Assembly (NCBI GenBank): GCA_021300495.1
Contig: JAJTDK010000002.1
Location: 14,412-73,225, forward strand
From: Limnohabitans sp.
Lineage (GTDB): Bacteria > Pseudomonadota > Gammaproteobacteria > Burkholderiales > Burkholderiaceae_C
DNA: 58,814 nt
Direction of reading: 5' to 3'
Part shown: positions 1-9,717 of the stretch, piece after piece
How positions within the stretch are numbered: the first letter of the stretch is position 1
Layout of the letters: the number at the start of each line of letters is the position of its first letter
The notes under the pieces: generated by a model
Told to the model about the DNA's origin: nothing
Seen by the model: the letters and a program-made list of their open reading frames with translations, nothing else
The model's database searches: none
Position numbers and translations under genes: made by a program

Positions 1-137
1 CCCAATTCAACATCAAAGGCGACATTGCCGCCGTCTACCACCAGATTTTTCAGGGCTTTGGTGGAGACAAAATCTTTGCCCGTATTGGGGTCGATGACTG
101 ATTCGAGGGCTTTTTGGAGTTGTTCTGGGGTCGACAT
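1..137 (-). CDS. apbC: Mrp/ApbC family iron-sulfur carrier ATPase, N-terminal fragment (cut by window edge)
   Basis: Only the first 45 codons are inside the window, reading leftwards from an ATG at 137. They begin MSTPEQLQKALESVIDPNTG and continue as a MIP18/DUF59-type domain, the small alpha/beta module that precedes the P-loop ATPase in Mrp/ApbC proteins. Family members bind and hand over 4Fe-4S clusters to apo-enzymes in the cytoplasm. The ATPase part lies beyond base 1 and cannot be seen. The gene is divergent from metG across about 90 bases, an arrangement familiar in Burkholderiales; this supports the name. The start is clear because no in-frame alternative gives a better N-terminus. 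Confidence 0.82.
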   Translation of the reverse strand, partial: MSTPEQLQKALESVIDPNTGKDFVSTKALKNLVVDGGNVAFDVEL

Positions 138-226
138 GTGAAACTTTCTGCGAATGCTGGGAAGTTTAGCGACATCGGGCGGTCGAAGCCCATAAAATCG
201 AGGATTCCCCTACAAGTTGACCCCTC

Positions 227-2193
227 ATGTCTGCCTCGTCCGTTTCGAACCTCACTGCTGCCCAGCGACAAATTTTTGTCACGACCGCTTTGCCTTATGC
301 CAATGGCAATTTCCACATCGGTCACATCATGGAGTACATCCAGGCTGACACTTGGGTTCGTGCGCAGCGCATGCAAGGTCATGAAGTGCATTTTGTGTGT
401 GCCGACGATGCCCATGGCGCGCCCATCATGATTGCCGCCGAAAAAGCAGGCATCACGCCTCAGCAGTTTGTGGCCAACATTGCGGCTGGTCGCAAGCCCT
501 ACCTCGATGGTTTTCACATCGGCTTTGACAACTGGCATTCCACCGACGGCCCCGAAAACCACGAACTGGCCCAACAAATTTACCGCGACCTCAAGGCAGC
601 AGGCTTCATCGCCACCAAAACCATCGAACAGTTTTTTGACCCTGAAAAGTCAATGTTCTTGCCCGACCGCTTCATCAAAGGCGAATGCCCCAAGTGCGGC
701 GCCAAAGACCAATATGGCGACAGCTGTGAATCTTGTGGCGCGGTGTACTCGCCCACCGAAGTGAAGAACCCTTACTCGGCTTTATCGGGTGCAACACCCG
801 TCCTCAAACAATCTGAACACTACTTCTTCAAACTGTCCGACCCCCGCTGCGTTGAGTTCCTTGAAAAGTGGACGCACGACACAGGTCGCTTGCAGCCTGA
901 GGTGCTGAACAAAATCAAAGAGTGGTTTGCCAAAGACGAAGAAGGTCAAGGCGGCTTGGGCGATTGGGACATCAGCCGCGATGCGCCTTATTTTGGCATT
1001 GAAATTCCCGATGCACCTGGCAAATATTTTTACGTGTGGCTCGATGCACCCATTGGCTATTTGGCTTCGCTCAAAAACTATTTGAGCAAGATTGGCGTGG
1101 ACTACAACGCCTACATCAACAACCCCAACGTAGAGCAATACCACTTCATCGGCAAAGACATCACGTATTTCCACACTTTGTTCTGGCCCGCCATGCTGCA
1201 CTTCAGCGGCCGCAAAACGCCCAATGCAGTTTATGTGCACGGCTTCTTAACCGTCAGTGGCGAAAAGATGAGCAAGAGCCGCGGAACCGGTCTTGACCCC
1301 CTCAAATATTTGAAACTGGGCATGAATCCCGAGTGGTTGCGTTACTACATTGCCGCCAAACTCAATGGGCGCAACGAAGACGTGGACTTCAACCCAGAAG
1401 ACTTTATGGCGCGGGTCAATTCCGATTTGGTGGGCAAATACATCAATATTGCGTCGCGCGCAGCAGGCTTCATTGCCAAACGTTTAGGTGGCAAATTGGG
1501 CGTTGTTTCTGCCGACGGTGAAGCTTTGCTGAAGCAATTGCACGAAGGTGTCGCGCCCATCGCCAAACTGTATGACGAACGCGACTTTGCCAAGGCCTTG
1601 CGCGAAGTCATGTTACTGGCCGATCGCGTCAACGAATACGTCGACCAAAACAAACCTTGGGAATTGGCCAAACAAGAAGGCATGGATGCACGCCTGCACG
1701 ACGTTTGCACCACCTGCATCGAAGCCTTCCGTTTGCTCAGCCTGATGCTCAAGCCTGTGCTGCCATCATTGCGGCCATGCTCGATGCATTGTTTGAAGCG
1801 CCAGAACCTGTGGTCGAAGCCGCACCCTTGCCTGGCGGCGAAGCTATCGCACCCACCATCTCGATTGACGACTTTGCCAAAATCGATTTGCGCATTGCTC
1901 AAATTGTGCAATGTGAAGCCGTTGAAGGCTCCACCAAGCTCTTGCGTCTCACTTTGGATGTGGGCGAAGGCAAACACCGAAATGTGTTCAGCGGCATCGC
2001 AAGTGTTTACAAGCCTGAAGATTTGGTGGGCAAGCTCACTGTCATGGTGGCCAACTTGGCGCCTCGCAAAATGAAATTTGGGGTGTCCGAAGGCATGGTT
2101 CTGGCCGCAAGCCACGCAGATGAAAAAGCCGAACCCGGTATTTATGTGTTGAACCCATGGCCAGGTGCAAAGCCCGGCATGCGAATCCACTGA
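227..2193 (+). pseudogene. metG: Methionyl-tRNA synthetase, interrupted by an internal deletion with loss of frame
   Basis: MetG charges tRNA-Met with methionine in the cytoplasm and is normally essential. From ATG 227 the class I catalytic core is intact: the HIGH-like HIGH motif near residue 28 ([10 protein letters not shown]), the zinc knuckle [17 protein letters not shown], and the KMSKS loop (GEKMSKSRG). The anticodon-binding helices run to [10 protein letters not shown] near 1770. There the frame breaks: the open frame continues as nonsense to a stop at 2074, while the C-terminal EMAP/Trbp-like tRNA-binding domain ([41 protein letters not shown]) resumes in the +1-numbered frame from about 1775 to a stop at 2193. 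Compared with E. coli MetG from memory, roughly 35-40 codons linking the helices to this domain are missing. The sequence would therefore encode a truncated 615-residue protein with a scrambled tail of about 100 residues. It could be real decay, with a second metG elsewhere, or an assembly error. Confidence 0.85.
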
Positions 2194-2247
2194 CCCAGGT
2201 CATCCAAAAACTCATCCACTAGACCACCGGTAGCGCTACACTGAAGC

Positions 2248-3918
2248 ATGGCATTTTTCTTTCGCCCCAAACTCGTTGACTCGTTAAAGGGTTACACGCG
2301 AGAACAACTGGGTACCGATATCGGGGCGGGATTGACAGTGGGTGTGGTGGCATTGCCCCTGGCCATGGCCTTTGCCATTGCCTCAGGACTCAAGCCCGAA
2401 GCTGGCTTGTTCTCTGCCATCATTGCCGGCTTCATCATTTCTGCTTTGGGCGGCAGCAAGGTTCAAATTGGCGGCCCAGCGGGTGCCTTCATTGTCATTG
2501 TGTATGGCATCTTGGAACGCTACGGCTTGGCAAATCTCATTCTTGCCACCGCGGCATCGGGCGTGTTGTTGTTCATCATGGGCCTGCTCAAATTGGGCAC
2601 CCTGATCAGATTCATTCCAGTCGCGGTGGTCATTGGTTTCACCAACGGCATCGCGGTGCTGATCATGTTGTCGCAGGCCAAAGATTTTCTGGGGCTCAAG
2701 GTCAACAACATGCCTGCAGATTTTTTTGGTATTTTGCGCACTCTGAATGAAGCCCTGCCCACGCTTCAAGCCCCCGCATTTGCATTGGCCTGTGGCTCAC
2801 TGGCACTGATTGTGTTGTGGCAGCGTGTCTTTTCGACCCAGCAAGGTCAAGCTTCCGCCAAGGGGCTTCGACGCATGTTGCAAGTCGTCCCTGGTTCCAT
2901 CGTTGCCCTCATCGCAGCCACCTTGATTGCACTGGGATTGAATCTGCCGGTTGAAACCATTGGCAGCAAATTCGGTGGCATTCCTTCAGAATTGCCAAGT
3001 TTTGTATGGCCTGAGTTCAGCTGGGGCAACCTGCAGGACTTGACCATGCCGATCATGACCCTCACTTTGCTGGGTGCCATCGAGTCTTTGTTGTGTGCTC
3101 GCATTGCCGATGGCCTGATTGGCGATAGGCACAACCCCAATCAAGAACTCATGGCGCAAGGTGTCGCCAACTTTGTCACGCCTTTCTTTGGCGGCATGCC
3201 GGCCACAGGCACCATTGCACGCACGGTGACCAACGTGAAAAGTGGTGGACGCTCACCGGTTGCGGGAATGGTGCATGCGCTCGTCTTGTTGCTGGTGGTC
3301 TGGGTGGCTGCCCCATTGGCCAACCATGTGCCCTTGGCCACTTTGGCGGCCATCTTGATGTTCGTGGCGTGGAACATGGGCGAATGGCATGCCTTCACAG
3401 ATTTAAAACAATTTCGCGCGCCTTACCGCATTACCTTGCTCGCCGTGTTTCTGCTCACTGTCATGGTTGATCTCACGGTGGCCGTTCAATTTGGCTTGTT
3501 TGCGGCCTGCATCACCTTCATCTACCGAATTTCCAGCCTCAGTCGTGTAGAAGAACTGAAAGACATCGACTCCCCTTTGCTTTTAAATCAACAGAGGCAA
3601 GTACGGGCTTACCGTTTTTATGGTGCCTTGTTCTTTGGTGCCGTCAAAATGGTGGAAGCGATTGAAGACGAACTGCCCCAAAAAGCTGTTGTTTTAGACC
3701 TGAAAAACCTGATTTACATCGATTCTTCGGGGGCAGACGCTTTGGTGGCCTTGGCGCAGGTTTGTCAAAAGAAACACGTCAGACTGATCATTTGCGGACT
3801 GAATCACCAACCCATGGACATTGCTAAAAGAACAGGATTGTTGAATTTAGTGGGCAACATTGTTTGGCCTGATTGGGCCAGCGCCCTTGAAACAGCGGTT
3901 TTGTCAGATAAATCCTAA
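2248..3918 (+). CDS. SulP/SLC26 family inorganic anion transporter with STAS domain (first of two)
   Basis: This 556-residue inner-membrane protein has the SulP layout: a short cytoplasmic N-terminus, about 12-14 hydrophobic segments from residue 25 to 430, and a C-terminal STAS domain (about 440-550, with DLKNLIYIDSSGADAL). The early motif GLTVGVVALPLAMAFAIASG is the SulP signature region. Family members carry sulfate, bicarbonate, chloride or dicarboxylates; the substrate cannot be read from the sequence, so the common label sulfate permease should be taken loosely. A paralogue lies at 10523-12187 but the two are divergent in detail. It follows metG by 54 bases without an obvious terminator, and may be co-transcribed with it. 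Confidence 0.9.
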   Translation: MAFFFRPKLVDSLKGYTREQLGTDIGAGLTVGVVALPLAMAFAIASGLKPEAGLFSAIIAGFIISALGGSKVQIGGPAGAFIVIVYGILERYGLANLILATAASGVLLFIMGLLKLGTLIRFIPVAVVIGFTNGIAVLIMLSQAKDFLGLKVNNMPADFFGILRTLNEALPTLQAPAFALACGSLALIVLWQRVFSTQQGQASAKGLRRMLQVVPGSIVALIAATLIALGLNLPVETIGSKFGGIPSELPSFVWPEFSWGNLQDLTMPIMTLTLLGAIESLLCARIADGLIGDRHNPNQELMAQGVANFVTPFFGGMPATGTIARTVTNVKSGGRSPVAGMVHALVLLLVVWVAAPLANHVPLATLAAILMFVAWNMGEWHAFTDLKQFRAPYRITLLAVFLLTVMVDLTVAVQFGLFAACITFIYRISSLSRVEELKDIDSPLLLNQQRQVRAYRFYGALFFGAVKMVEAIEDELPQKAVVLDLKNLIYIDSSGADALVALAQVCQKKHVRLIICGLNHQPMDIAKRTGLLNLVGNIVWPDWASALETAVLSDKS

Positions 3919-3965
3919 CTCAGCCCCGCTAAAATACACCCTAGTTCCTTAGAAAGCGCTTTGCC

Positions 3966-4178
3966 ATGTCGCTCCTGCATTTTTTTCGTCGTCCCGACTA
4001 CCGTTCGGACACCACACAGTTCATCGACCAGCTCAAAATTGATCGACCCCATCTTGAAGCTGCCCAAAAAGAAGCTCGCGCGCTGTTGTGGAATGCCTCT
4101 GTCGACCGCCATGTGTTGAAAGAATTCAACGAAGGCCGCGTGGACCAAAAACCTTACGTGTATCACACCAAAGGCTGA
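3966..4178 (+). CDS. DUF3460 family small protein
   Basis: A 70-residue, charged, soluble protein starting MSLLHFFRRPDYRSD and ending KPYVYHTKG. It matches what I know of DUF3460, a short family largely confined to Burkholderiales and commonly found immediately before scpA. No catalytic motif, signal peptide or membrane segment is visible. Its stop codon lies within a few bases of the likely scpA start, so the two are probably translated from one message and DUF3460 may be coupled to chromosome-segregation genes. Function is unknown. Confidence 0.8.
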   Translation: MSLLHFFRRPDYRSDTTQFIDQLKIDRPHLEAAQKEARALLWNASVDRHVLKEFNEGRVDQKPYVYHTKG

Positions 4179-4183
4179 GTCTT

Positions 4184-5038
4184 TTGGAAAATACTGCTGC
4201 TTCTACAGAGCTTCTGCCCGTCGTTGAAAACACGAGCGGTCAGCCGGAGGTCATCGACCATGTGGCGGTGGCGCGACTGTATGGTGAGCCTTTGTTTTCC
4301 ATGCCCAACGACCTTTACATCCCACCAGATGCCTTAGAGGTTTTCCTAGAGGCCTTCGAGGGTCCGCTGGATTTGTTGCTGTACCTCATTCGCAAGCAAA
4401 ACTTCAACATCCTCGACATTCCCATGGCCGCGGTCACGCGCCAGTACCTGAGTTATGTCGATGAAATTCGCCAGCACAACCTCGAGTTGGCCGCTGAATA
4501 TTTGCTCATGGCCGCCATGCTGATTGAAATCAAATCACGTATGTTGTTGCCGCCGAAAAGGGTGGCTGAAGGCCAAGAGCCAGAAGATCCGCGCGCCGAG
4601 TTGGTCCGCCGTTTGCTCGAGTACGAGCAAATGAAAATGGCTTCCATGCAATTGGGCAACTTACCGCAATATGGTCGCGACTTTTTAAAGGCGCAGGTCT
4701 TCATCGAGCAAAGCTTGCAGCCGCGCTTTCCCGATGTGCACGTGGTTGAACTGCAAGAAGCATGGCGCGATATTTTGAAGCGCGCCAAACTGGTTCAACA
4801 CCACAAAATCACGCGCGAAGAACTCAGTGTGCGTGAGCACATGAGCATTGTCTTGAAGCACCTTCAAGGTCGAAAGTTTGTGGAATTTGAAAACTTGTTT
4901 GACCCCAGCAAAGGTACACCCGTCTTGGTGGTCACGTTCATTGCACTGCTTGAGTTGGCCAAAGAAACTCTGATAGAAATTACACAAGCTGAAGCCTTCG
5001 CACCCATCTATGTGCGGCTGGCTTTCACGCCGGTTTAA
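4184..5038 (+). CDS. scpA: Segregation and condensation protein A (kleisin of the SMC complex)
   Basis: ScpA is the kleisin subunit that bridges SMC heads and ScpB to compact and segregate the chromosome. The core motif [19 protein letters not shown] appears soon after the start, followed by the long helical region containing [21 protein letters not shown], which is diagnostic, and a C-terminal winged-helix segment ([18 protein letters not shown]). The start is uncertain. TTG at 4184 has AAGG 9 bases upstream and gives 284 residues, typical for Burkholderiales; the first ATG is at 4301 and would remove about 39 poorly conserved residues. Its 3' end overlaps the convergent gpsA by 4 bases. Confidence 0.88.
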   Translation: MENTAASTELLPVVENTSGQPEVIDHVAVARLYGEPLFSMPNDLYIPPDALEVFLEAFEGPLDLLLYLIRKQNFNILDIPMAAVTRQYLSYVDEIRQHNLELAAEYLLMAAMLIEIKSRMLLPPKRVAEGQEPEDPRAELVRRLLEYEQMKMASMQLGNLPQYGRDFLKAQVFIEQSLQPRFPDVHVVELQEAWRDILKRAKLVQHHKITREELSVREHMSIVLKHLQGRKFVEFENLFDPSKGTPVLVVTFIALLELAKETLIEITQAEAFAPIYVRLAFTPV

Positions 5039-6054
5039 TTCTCGTCTTTAGCGCCTCGGCCCATTAAAGCGGCCACGGCTTCAGTGGGCTTTAACTTGCC
5101 CTCCAACAAAGCCAGCACGCCCTGCGAAATGGGCATGTCAACACCTAAGGCCTGTGCTCGCATGACCACGGTGCGTGCACTGTAGACACCTTCTGCGACA
5201 TGGCCCAATGATTGAACCGCCTGCTGCAAGTCCATGCCCTGAGCTAGCAACAAGCCCACCTTGCGATTGCGGCTGAGATCGCCTGTCGCGGTGAGAACCA
5301 AATCGCCCAAACCAGACAAACCCATGAAAGTCTCTGCCTTGGCACCCAAGGCCACCCCCAACCGCGTCATTTCTGACAAACCGCGGGTGATCAAGGCTGC
5401 GCGTGCATTTAAGCCTAAATTGAGACCATCGCTCAATCCGGTTGCAATGGCCAATACATTTTTCACCGCACCTCCCACCTCGACGCCCACAATGTCTTCG
5501 TTGGCGTAAACGCGCAAGCTGGGACTGTGAAAAGCATTCACCAACATTTGCTGCACACTGGCATGCGCACTGGCTGCAACCAAAGCTGTCGGTTGCGCGC
5601 GCGCCACCTCCAATGCAAAACTGGGGCCGCTCAGTGCGCCCGACTTTATGTTTGGCGCTACCTGCTGACACACCTCATGCGGCATGGCGCCCGACCCAAC
5701 ACCCTCAGAGGCTGCCTCGAAACCTTTGCAGAGCCAAGCCACTGGCACTTGAATGTCTTGCAATTTCATCAGCATGCCGCGCAAAGCCGACATGGGCGTG
5801 CCAATGACAATCAAATCTTGCGTGGCAGCCCATGAGGCCAATTCAGAATCAGGCGAACTGGCGCATTGCAATGCATCAGGGAAATTAACATCCGGCAGAT
5901 AGCGCTGGTTACTGCGTTGCGATTGCATGGCTTTGGCTGCAGCAGCATCACGCGTCCACAGTTGAACTCGATGGCCTGCTGCGTGCCGACTGGCACTGAT
6001 GGCCAGTGCTGTGCCCCAAGCACCTGCCCCAATGACCGCAATCTTCAGGCTCAT
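5035..6054 (-). CDS. gpsA: NAD(P)H-dependent glycerol-3-phosphate dehydrogenase
   Basis: GpsA reduces dihydroxyacetone phosphate to sn-glycerol-3-phosphate, the backbone for phospholipids. The 339-residue product starts [20 protein letters not shown], a Rossmann dinucleotide-binding glycine motif, and contains the family segments [28 protein letters not shown] and [11 protein letters not shown]. The open frame extends upstream of the ATG at 6054, but that extra part reads through secB in another frame and is not gene. Cluster order rhodanese-grxC-secB-gpsA is the same as yibN-grxC-secB-gpsA in E. coli. The gene ends convergently with scpA. Confidence 0.96.
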   Translation of the reverse strand: MSLKIAVIGAGAWGTALAISASRHAAGHRVQLWTRDAAAAKAMQSQRSNQRYLPDVNFPDALQCASSPDSELASWAATQDLIVIGTPMSALRGMLMKLQDIQVPVAWLCKGFEAASEGVGSGAMPHEVCQQVAPNIKSGALSGPSFALEVARAQPTALVAASAHASVQQMLVNAFHSPSLRVYANEDIVGVEVGGAVKNVLAIATGLSDGLNLGLNARAALITRGLSEMTRLGVALGAKAETFMGLSGLGDLVLTATGDLSRNRKVGLLLAQGMDLQQAVQSLGHVAEGVYSARTVVMRAQALGVDMPISQGVLALLEGKLKPTEAVAALMGRGAKDEN

Positions 6055-6073
6055 TGAGGGGCGTCGCGGCAAA

Positions 6074-6532
6074 TTACTGAATTTGCGGAGCTGCAGCTTT
6101 TTCTGCGGCCTCAGCTTGCTGCTGCTCGTACATGGCTTGGAAATTAATTTCGGCCAAGTGCACAGGGGGGAAACCTGCACGGGTGACCAAGTCGGCCACG
6201 TTGCCGCGCAAGTAGGGGTAAACAATTTGCGGGCAAGCAATGCCCATGATGGGGCCCATTTGGTCTTCTGGCAAATTGCGGATTTCAAAAATACCCGCCT
6301 GCTTGCACTCGACCAAGAACACCGTTTTATCTTCAATTTTGGTGTGCACCGTCGCAGTGACACAAATTTCGTAGACACCCTCTGCAGCTTGATTGGCCTC
6401 AACACCCAATTGAATATCCACAGCAGGTTGTTGTTGTTCCAACAAAATGCCAGGTGAGTTGGGTTGCTCCAAAGACGCCTCTTTCATGTAAACGCGCTGG
6501 ATTTGGAACACAGGGGTGCTTGCTTCTGACAT
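6074..6532 (-). CDS. secB: Protein-export chaperone SecB
   Basis: SecB is a tetrameric cytoplasmic chaperone that keeps preproteins unfolded and delivers them to SecA. The 152-residue protein has the expected length and motifs: [19 protein letters not shown] near the N-terminus, [14 protein letters not shown], and [24 protein letters not shown], followed by an Ala/Glu/Gln-rich tail. It sits 19 bases upstream of gpsA and downstream of grxC on the same strand, so these are probably one transcript. The 3' part of its partner secA lies at the right end of this window. Confidence 0.97.
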   Translation of the reverse strand: MSEASTPVFQIQRVYMKEASLEQPNSPGILLEQQQPAVDIQLGVEANQAAEGVYEICVTATVHTKIEDKTVFLVECKQAGIFEIRNLPEDQMGPIMGIACPQIVYPYLRGNVADLVTRAGFPPVHLAEINFQAMYEQQQAEAAEKAAAPQIQ

Positions 6533-6608
6533 AAAAACTCTTGTTTGAAAGTGATCTTCTCTAGGCCGCTTGAAAAAGCCCCTGCCCTGAGACTAAGCTG
6601 ATTATCGC

Positions 6609-6863
6609 CTATGCAAGGAGGGGGACCAAGCCGCCCTTGGCATCAAGCGCTATCAAATCGTCGCAACCACCGACATGGGTTTCACCGATGAAAATTTGAG
6701 GTACCGTTCTGCGTCCTGTGATGTTCATCATGTGCGCTCGGGCCTCGGGCTGGGTGTCTATTCGAATTTCTTCAATTTCAGTGACACCCCTGGCCTTCAA
6801 TATCTGCTTGGCGCGAACACAGTAGGGGCAAACAGCCGTGGTGTACATCTTCACGTGGGACAT
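6609..6863 (-). CDS. grxC: Glutaredoxin 3 (dithiol)
   Basis: An 84-residue thioredoxin-fold protein with the dithiol active site CPYC (VCPYCVRAKQIL), the cis-proline stretch TVPQIFI and the glutathione-binding GGCDDL. It would reduce protein and glutathione mixed disulfides in the cytoplasm using glutathione. The ATG at 6863 (MSHVKMYTT) is preferred over an upstream TTG because a GGAG ribosome-binding site lies 6 bases before it. It sits between the rhodanese gene and secB in a conserved cluster. Confidence 0.94.
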   Translation of the reverse strand: MSHVKMYTTAVCPYCVRAKQILKARGVTEIEEIRIDTQPEARAHMMNITGRRTVPQIFIGETHVGGCDDLIALDAKGGLVPLLA

Positions 6864-6912
6864 GACAACTCCAATCAAAACTCAAAAATAGAAGGACTTT
6901 TTTCAGCCCCAA

Positions 6913-7320
6913 TTAGGCTTTCTCAACAGGTAAGCTGGCTTCACGCCAAGCCTTTAGACCGCCGGCCAAGGCCTGTGCGCGTTCATAGCCCAACTTTTGA
7001 GCCTGGGCTGCAGCACGACTTGCGCGGCCGCCTACTTGGCAGACCAAAATCACAGGCAATCCCTTGTTTTTGACCATCAAGGGGAGTTGGGTGGCTAGTT
7101 CACTCAATGGAATATTTTTGGAGCCTACAGCATGCCCCTGTGCAAATTCTGCGGGTTCGCAGACATCAATCAAAACCGCCTTTTCGCGGTTAATGAGCAT
7201 CACTGCCTCGGAAGGTTGAACCCCGCCCGCTGCCCCTTTGGTAATGGCTGGCCAAAATAAAGCCAAAGCGGAGGACGCCGCCACAGCAACCAACATCCAG
7301 TTTTCAATCAAAAAATTCAC
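6913..7320 (-). CDS. Membrane-anchored rhodanese-like sulfurtransferase (YibN type)
   Basis: The 135-residue protein opens with one membrane segment (about residues 6-25) followed by a single rhodanese domain. The active-site loop is CQVGGR (VILVCQVGGRASRAA), with the nucleophilic cysteine present, and the substrate-flanking segment VLIDVCEPAEFAQGHAVGS is typical. The domain should face the cytoplasm if the topology follows YibN. It starts with GTG at 7320, supported by AAGGG about 7 bases upstream. It is the first gene of the rhodanese-grxC-secB-gpsA run and is divergent from gpmA over 111 bases. Confidence 0.9.
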   Translation of the reverse strand: MNFLIENWMLVAVAASSALALFWPAITKGAAGGVQPSEAVMLINREKAVLIDVCEPAEFAQGHAVGSKNIPLSELATQLPLMVKNKGLPVILVCQVGGRASRAAAQAQKLGYERAQALAGGLKAWREASLPVEKA

Positions 7321-7431
7321 AAAAAACCCTTAAAAAGTTCATTTGCAGTCTATTTCAAGACTGCTTGCCAGATTCGAATTCTAAAATGCTGACTGTAAAC
7401 CTGTTTTTCTTTCTCGATTAAACCTTTCACC

Positions 7432-8175
7432 ATGTACAAATTCGTTCTCATTCGCCACGGCGAGTCCATTTGGAATTTAGAAAATCGCTTCACTGGCTGG
7501 GCCGATGTCGACCTCACGCCCACCGGAATCGAGCAAGCCCAAGCGGCCGGACGTTTACTGAAAGCAGAAGGATACGAGTTTGACTTGGCCTATACCAGTG
7601 TCCTCAAACGCGCCATTCACACTTTGTGGCACACCCTTGATGCCATGGACAGGCAGTGGCTACCCGTGCACAACAGTTGGCGCCTGAACGAGCGCCATTA
7701 CGGCGCCCTTCAAGGCCTGAATAAAGCCGAAACCGCTCAAAAGTTTGGCGATGCGCAAGTTTTGGTCTGGCGTCGCAGCTATGACACGCCCCCGCCTGCC
7801 CTCGAAGCCACCGACCCCCGGTGTGAACGCGCCGACTTGCGCTACGCCAAATTGAAGCCCCAAGACATTCCCCTCGCGGAATGCTTGAAAGACACCGTGG
7901 AGCGCGTCATTCCTTTTTGGAACGAGTCCATGGCGCCTGCCATCAAGGCGGGGAAACACATTGTGGTGGCAGCGCACGGCAACTCTATTCGGGCTTTGAT
8001 CAAGTACTTGGACAACATTTCCGATGACGACATCGTGAACTTGAACATCCCCAATGGCATTCCTTTGGTGTACGAACTCGATGCCAATTTGAAGCCCATC
8101 AAGCACTACTATTTGGGCGATGCAGAAGCAGCCGCCAAGGCCGCTGCCGCTGTGGCCAACCAGGGCAAGGCTTAA
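7432..8175 (+). CDS. gpmA: 2,3-bisphosphoglycerate-dependent phosphoglycerate mutase
   Basis: GpmA interconverts 3- and 2-phosphoglycerate in glycolysis and gluconeogenesis. The 247-residue protein has the phosphohistidine motif [10 protein letters not shown] near residue 7, the cofactor-binding [24 protein letters not shown] and the second active-site histidine in [10 protein letters not shown]. Length and motifs are those of the cofactor-dependent family. It is followed by ctpA after 81 bases, a neighbour pair seen in other Burkholderiales. Confidence 0.96.
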   Translation: MYKFVLIRHGESIWNLENRFTGWADVDLTPTGIEQAQAAGRLLKAEGYEFDLAYTSVLKRAIHTLWHTLDAMDRQWLPVHNSWRLNERHYGALQGLNKAETAQKFGDAQVLVWRRSYDTPPPALEATDPRCERADLRYAKLKPQDIPLAECLKDTVERVIPFWNESMAPAIKAGKHIVVAAHGNSIRALIKYLDNISDDDIVNLNIPNGIPLVYELDANLKPIKHYYLGDAEAAAKAAAAVANQGKA

Positions 8176-8256
8176 TTTAGCCGGTGGGCATTTCCTGACT
8201 TGCACAAAGACAGCATTCAAGGTGTATATTGGCTTTAAAGGAGGCCCTCTGGGTCA

Positions 8257-9711
8257 ATGCACATGGGACAGAAATTGAAAATTGTCGGTTGGCTTAGCGT
8301 AGGCGCTTTAGCAGGCGCCCTCACCACCATTTCGCTTCAAACCACGGCCAGAGGTGCCTTTGCACCTTTACCGCTTGAAGAACTCCAGCAACTGGCCGCA
8401 GTTTTTGGCATGGTCAAAAGCGACTATGTTGAAACCGTCGATGAGAAAAAACTCATCACCGAAGCCATCTCTGGCATGGTCTCAAGCCTTGACCCCCACT
8501 CTCAGTACTTTGACAAAAAGAGCTTCAAAGAATTCAGCGAAGGCACCTCCGGTCGCTTTGTAGGCGTGGGCATTGAGATCACCCAAGAAGAAGGTATTGT
8601 CAAAGTCGTATCGCCCATTGAAGGCTCACCTGCCGACCGCGCTGGACTTAAAACAAATGACCTGATTACCAAAATTGACGACGCCTTTGTTAAGGGCTTG
8701 TCAATGAACGAAGCGGTTAAGCGCATGCGCGGAGAACCCAATACCAAAGTGGTTCTGACTGTGTTTCGCAAGGACGAAAGCCGCACCTTCACGATCACCA
8801 TCGTTCGTGAAGAAATTAAAACCCAGTCCGTTAAAGCCAAAGTGGTTGAACCAGGTTTTGGCTGGATTCGCGTGTCTCAATTTCAAGAGAGAACCGTAGA
8901 AGATTTCTCCAAGAAGCTAGAAGACATGTTCAAACAAGACCCCAAGCTGAAAGGCTTGGTGCTCGATTTACGCAACGACCCAGGTGGCTTACTCGATGCA
9001 TCGATTGCCTTGTCTGCTGCCTTCTTGCCCGAAAACGTCACAGTGGTGTCCACCAATGGCCAGCTTGCAGAGAGTAAATTTGTTTACAAGGCAGCCCCCC
9101 AGTTTTGGCGCCGCAACGCTGATAACGACCCCATTCAGCGCCTGACTCAAAATACCCAAGGGCAATTGAAAAAAATCCCCTTGGTGGTGTTGGTCAATGA
9201 AGGCTCCGCCTCAGCCAGTGAAATTGTGGCAGGAGCTTTGCAAGACCACAAGCGCGCTACCATCATGGGCAGTCAAACCTTTGGCAAAGGCTCGGTTCAA
9301 ACAGTTCGCCAATTGGGTCCTGACACGGCCTTGAAACTCACCACAGCGCGCTATTACACGCCTAACGGCAAGTCGATTCAAGCGAAAGGCATCTTGCCCG
9401 ATGTCTTGCTCGATGAAACTGAAAACGGCAATGTATTTGCAGCATTGCGCACACGCGAGGCCGACTTGGAAAAACATTTGGGCAACGGCCAAGAAGCCGA
9501 AAAGAAAAATGAAGAGCGTCAAAAAGCACGCGAAGAAGCCATGAAGAAATTGGAAGCCGACGCCAAGAAACCAGAATCCGAAAGACGTCCACCCGAGTTT
9601 GGTTCTGCCAAAGACTTCCAACTGAACCAAGCCCTCAACCAACTGAAAGGCTTGCCCGTCAAAGTCAGTGTCACATTGGCTGAGCGAAAAGTAGAGAAAA
9701 AAGACAAGTAA
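8257..9711 (+). CDS. ctpA: Carboxy-terminal processing serine protease, S41 family
   Basis: A 484-residue periplasmic protease of the tail-specific type. It begins with a signal/anchor segment (about residues 10-32), then an N-terminal helical part, a PDZ domain (about 95-180, GIEITQEEGIVKVVSPIEGS), and the S41 catalytic core. The Ser-Lys dyad is visible as NEGSASASEIV and, about 25 residues later, TFGKGSVQTV. The C-terminal 80 residues are a lysine/glutamate-rich, probably helical tail. ATG 8257 is chosen because AAAGGAGG lies 13 bases upstream; another ATG follows two codons later. Substrates probably include cell-envelope hydrolases or lipoproteins, by analogy. Confidence 0.94.
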   Translation: MHMGQKLKIVGWLSVGALAGALTTISLQTTARGAFAPLPLEELQQLAAVFGMVKSDYVETVDEKKLITEAISGMVSSLDPHSQYFDKKSFKEFSEGTSGRFVGVGIEITQEEGIVKVVSPIEGSPADRAGLKTNDLITKIDDAFVKGLSMNEAVKRMRGEPNTKVVLTVFRKDESRTFTITIVREEIKTQSVKAKVVEPGFGWIRVSQFQERTVEDFSKKLEDMFKQDPKLKGLVLDLRNDPGGLLDASIALSAAFLPENVTVVSTNGQLAESKFVYKAAPQFWRRNADNDPIQRLTQNTQGQLKKIPLVVLVNEGSASASEIVAGALQDHKRATIMGSQTFGKGSVQTVRQLGPDTALKLTTARYYTPNGKSIQAKGILPDVLLDETENGNVFAALRTREADLEKHLGNGQEAEKKNEERQKAREEAMKKLEADAKKPESERRPPEFGSAKDFQLNQALNQLKGLPVKVSVTLAERKVEKKDK

Positions 9712-9717
9712 TCCCCC

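Noticed and set aside
1345-2190. 281-codon open frame antisense to metG
   Set aside because: Its translation is low-complexity shadow of the metG codons, has no family motif, and lies opposite a recognisable gene.
227-2193. Programmed ribosomal frameshift in metG
   Set aside because: No slippery heptamer is visible at the junction, and about 35-40 conserved codons are missing, which slippage cannot explain.
5138-5671. 177-codon frame inside gpsA
   Set aside because: It reads gpsA codons in another frame; Cys/Arg/Gly-rich composition and no ribosome-binding site.
7367-7400. Promoter for gpmA (TAAAAT at about 7382)
   Set aside because: The -10 is fair but no convincing -35 box lies 16-18 bases upstream.
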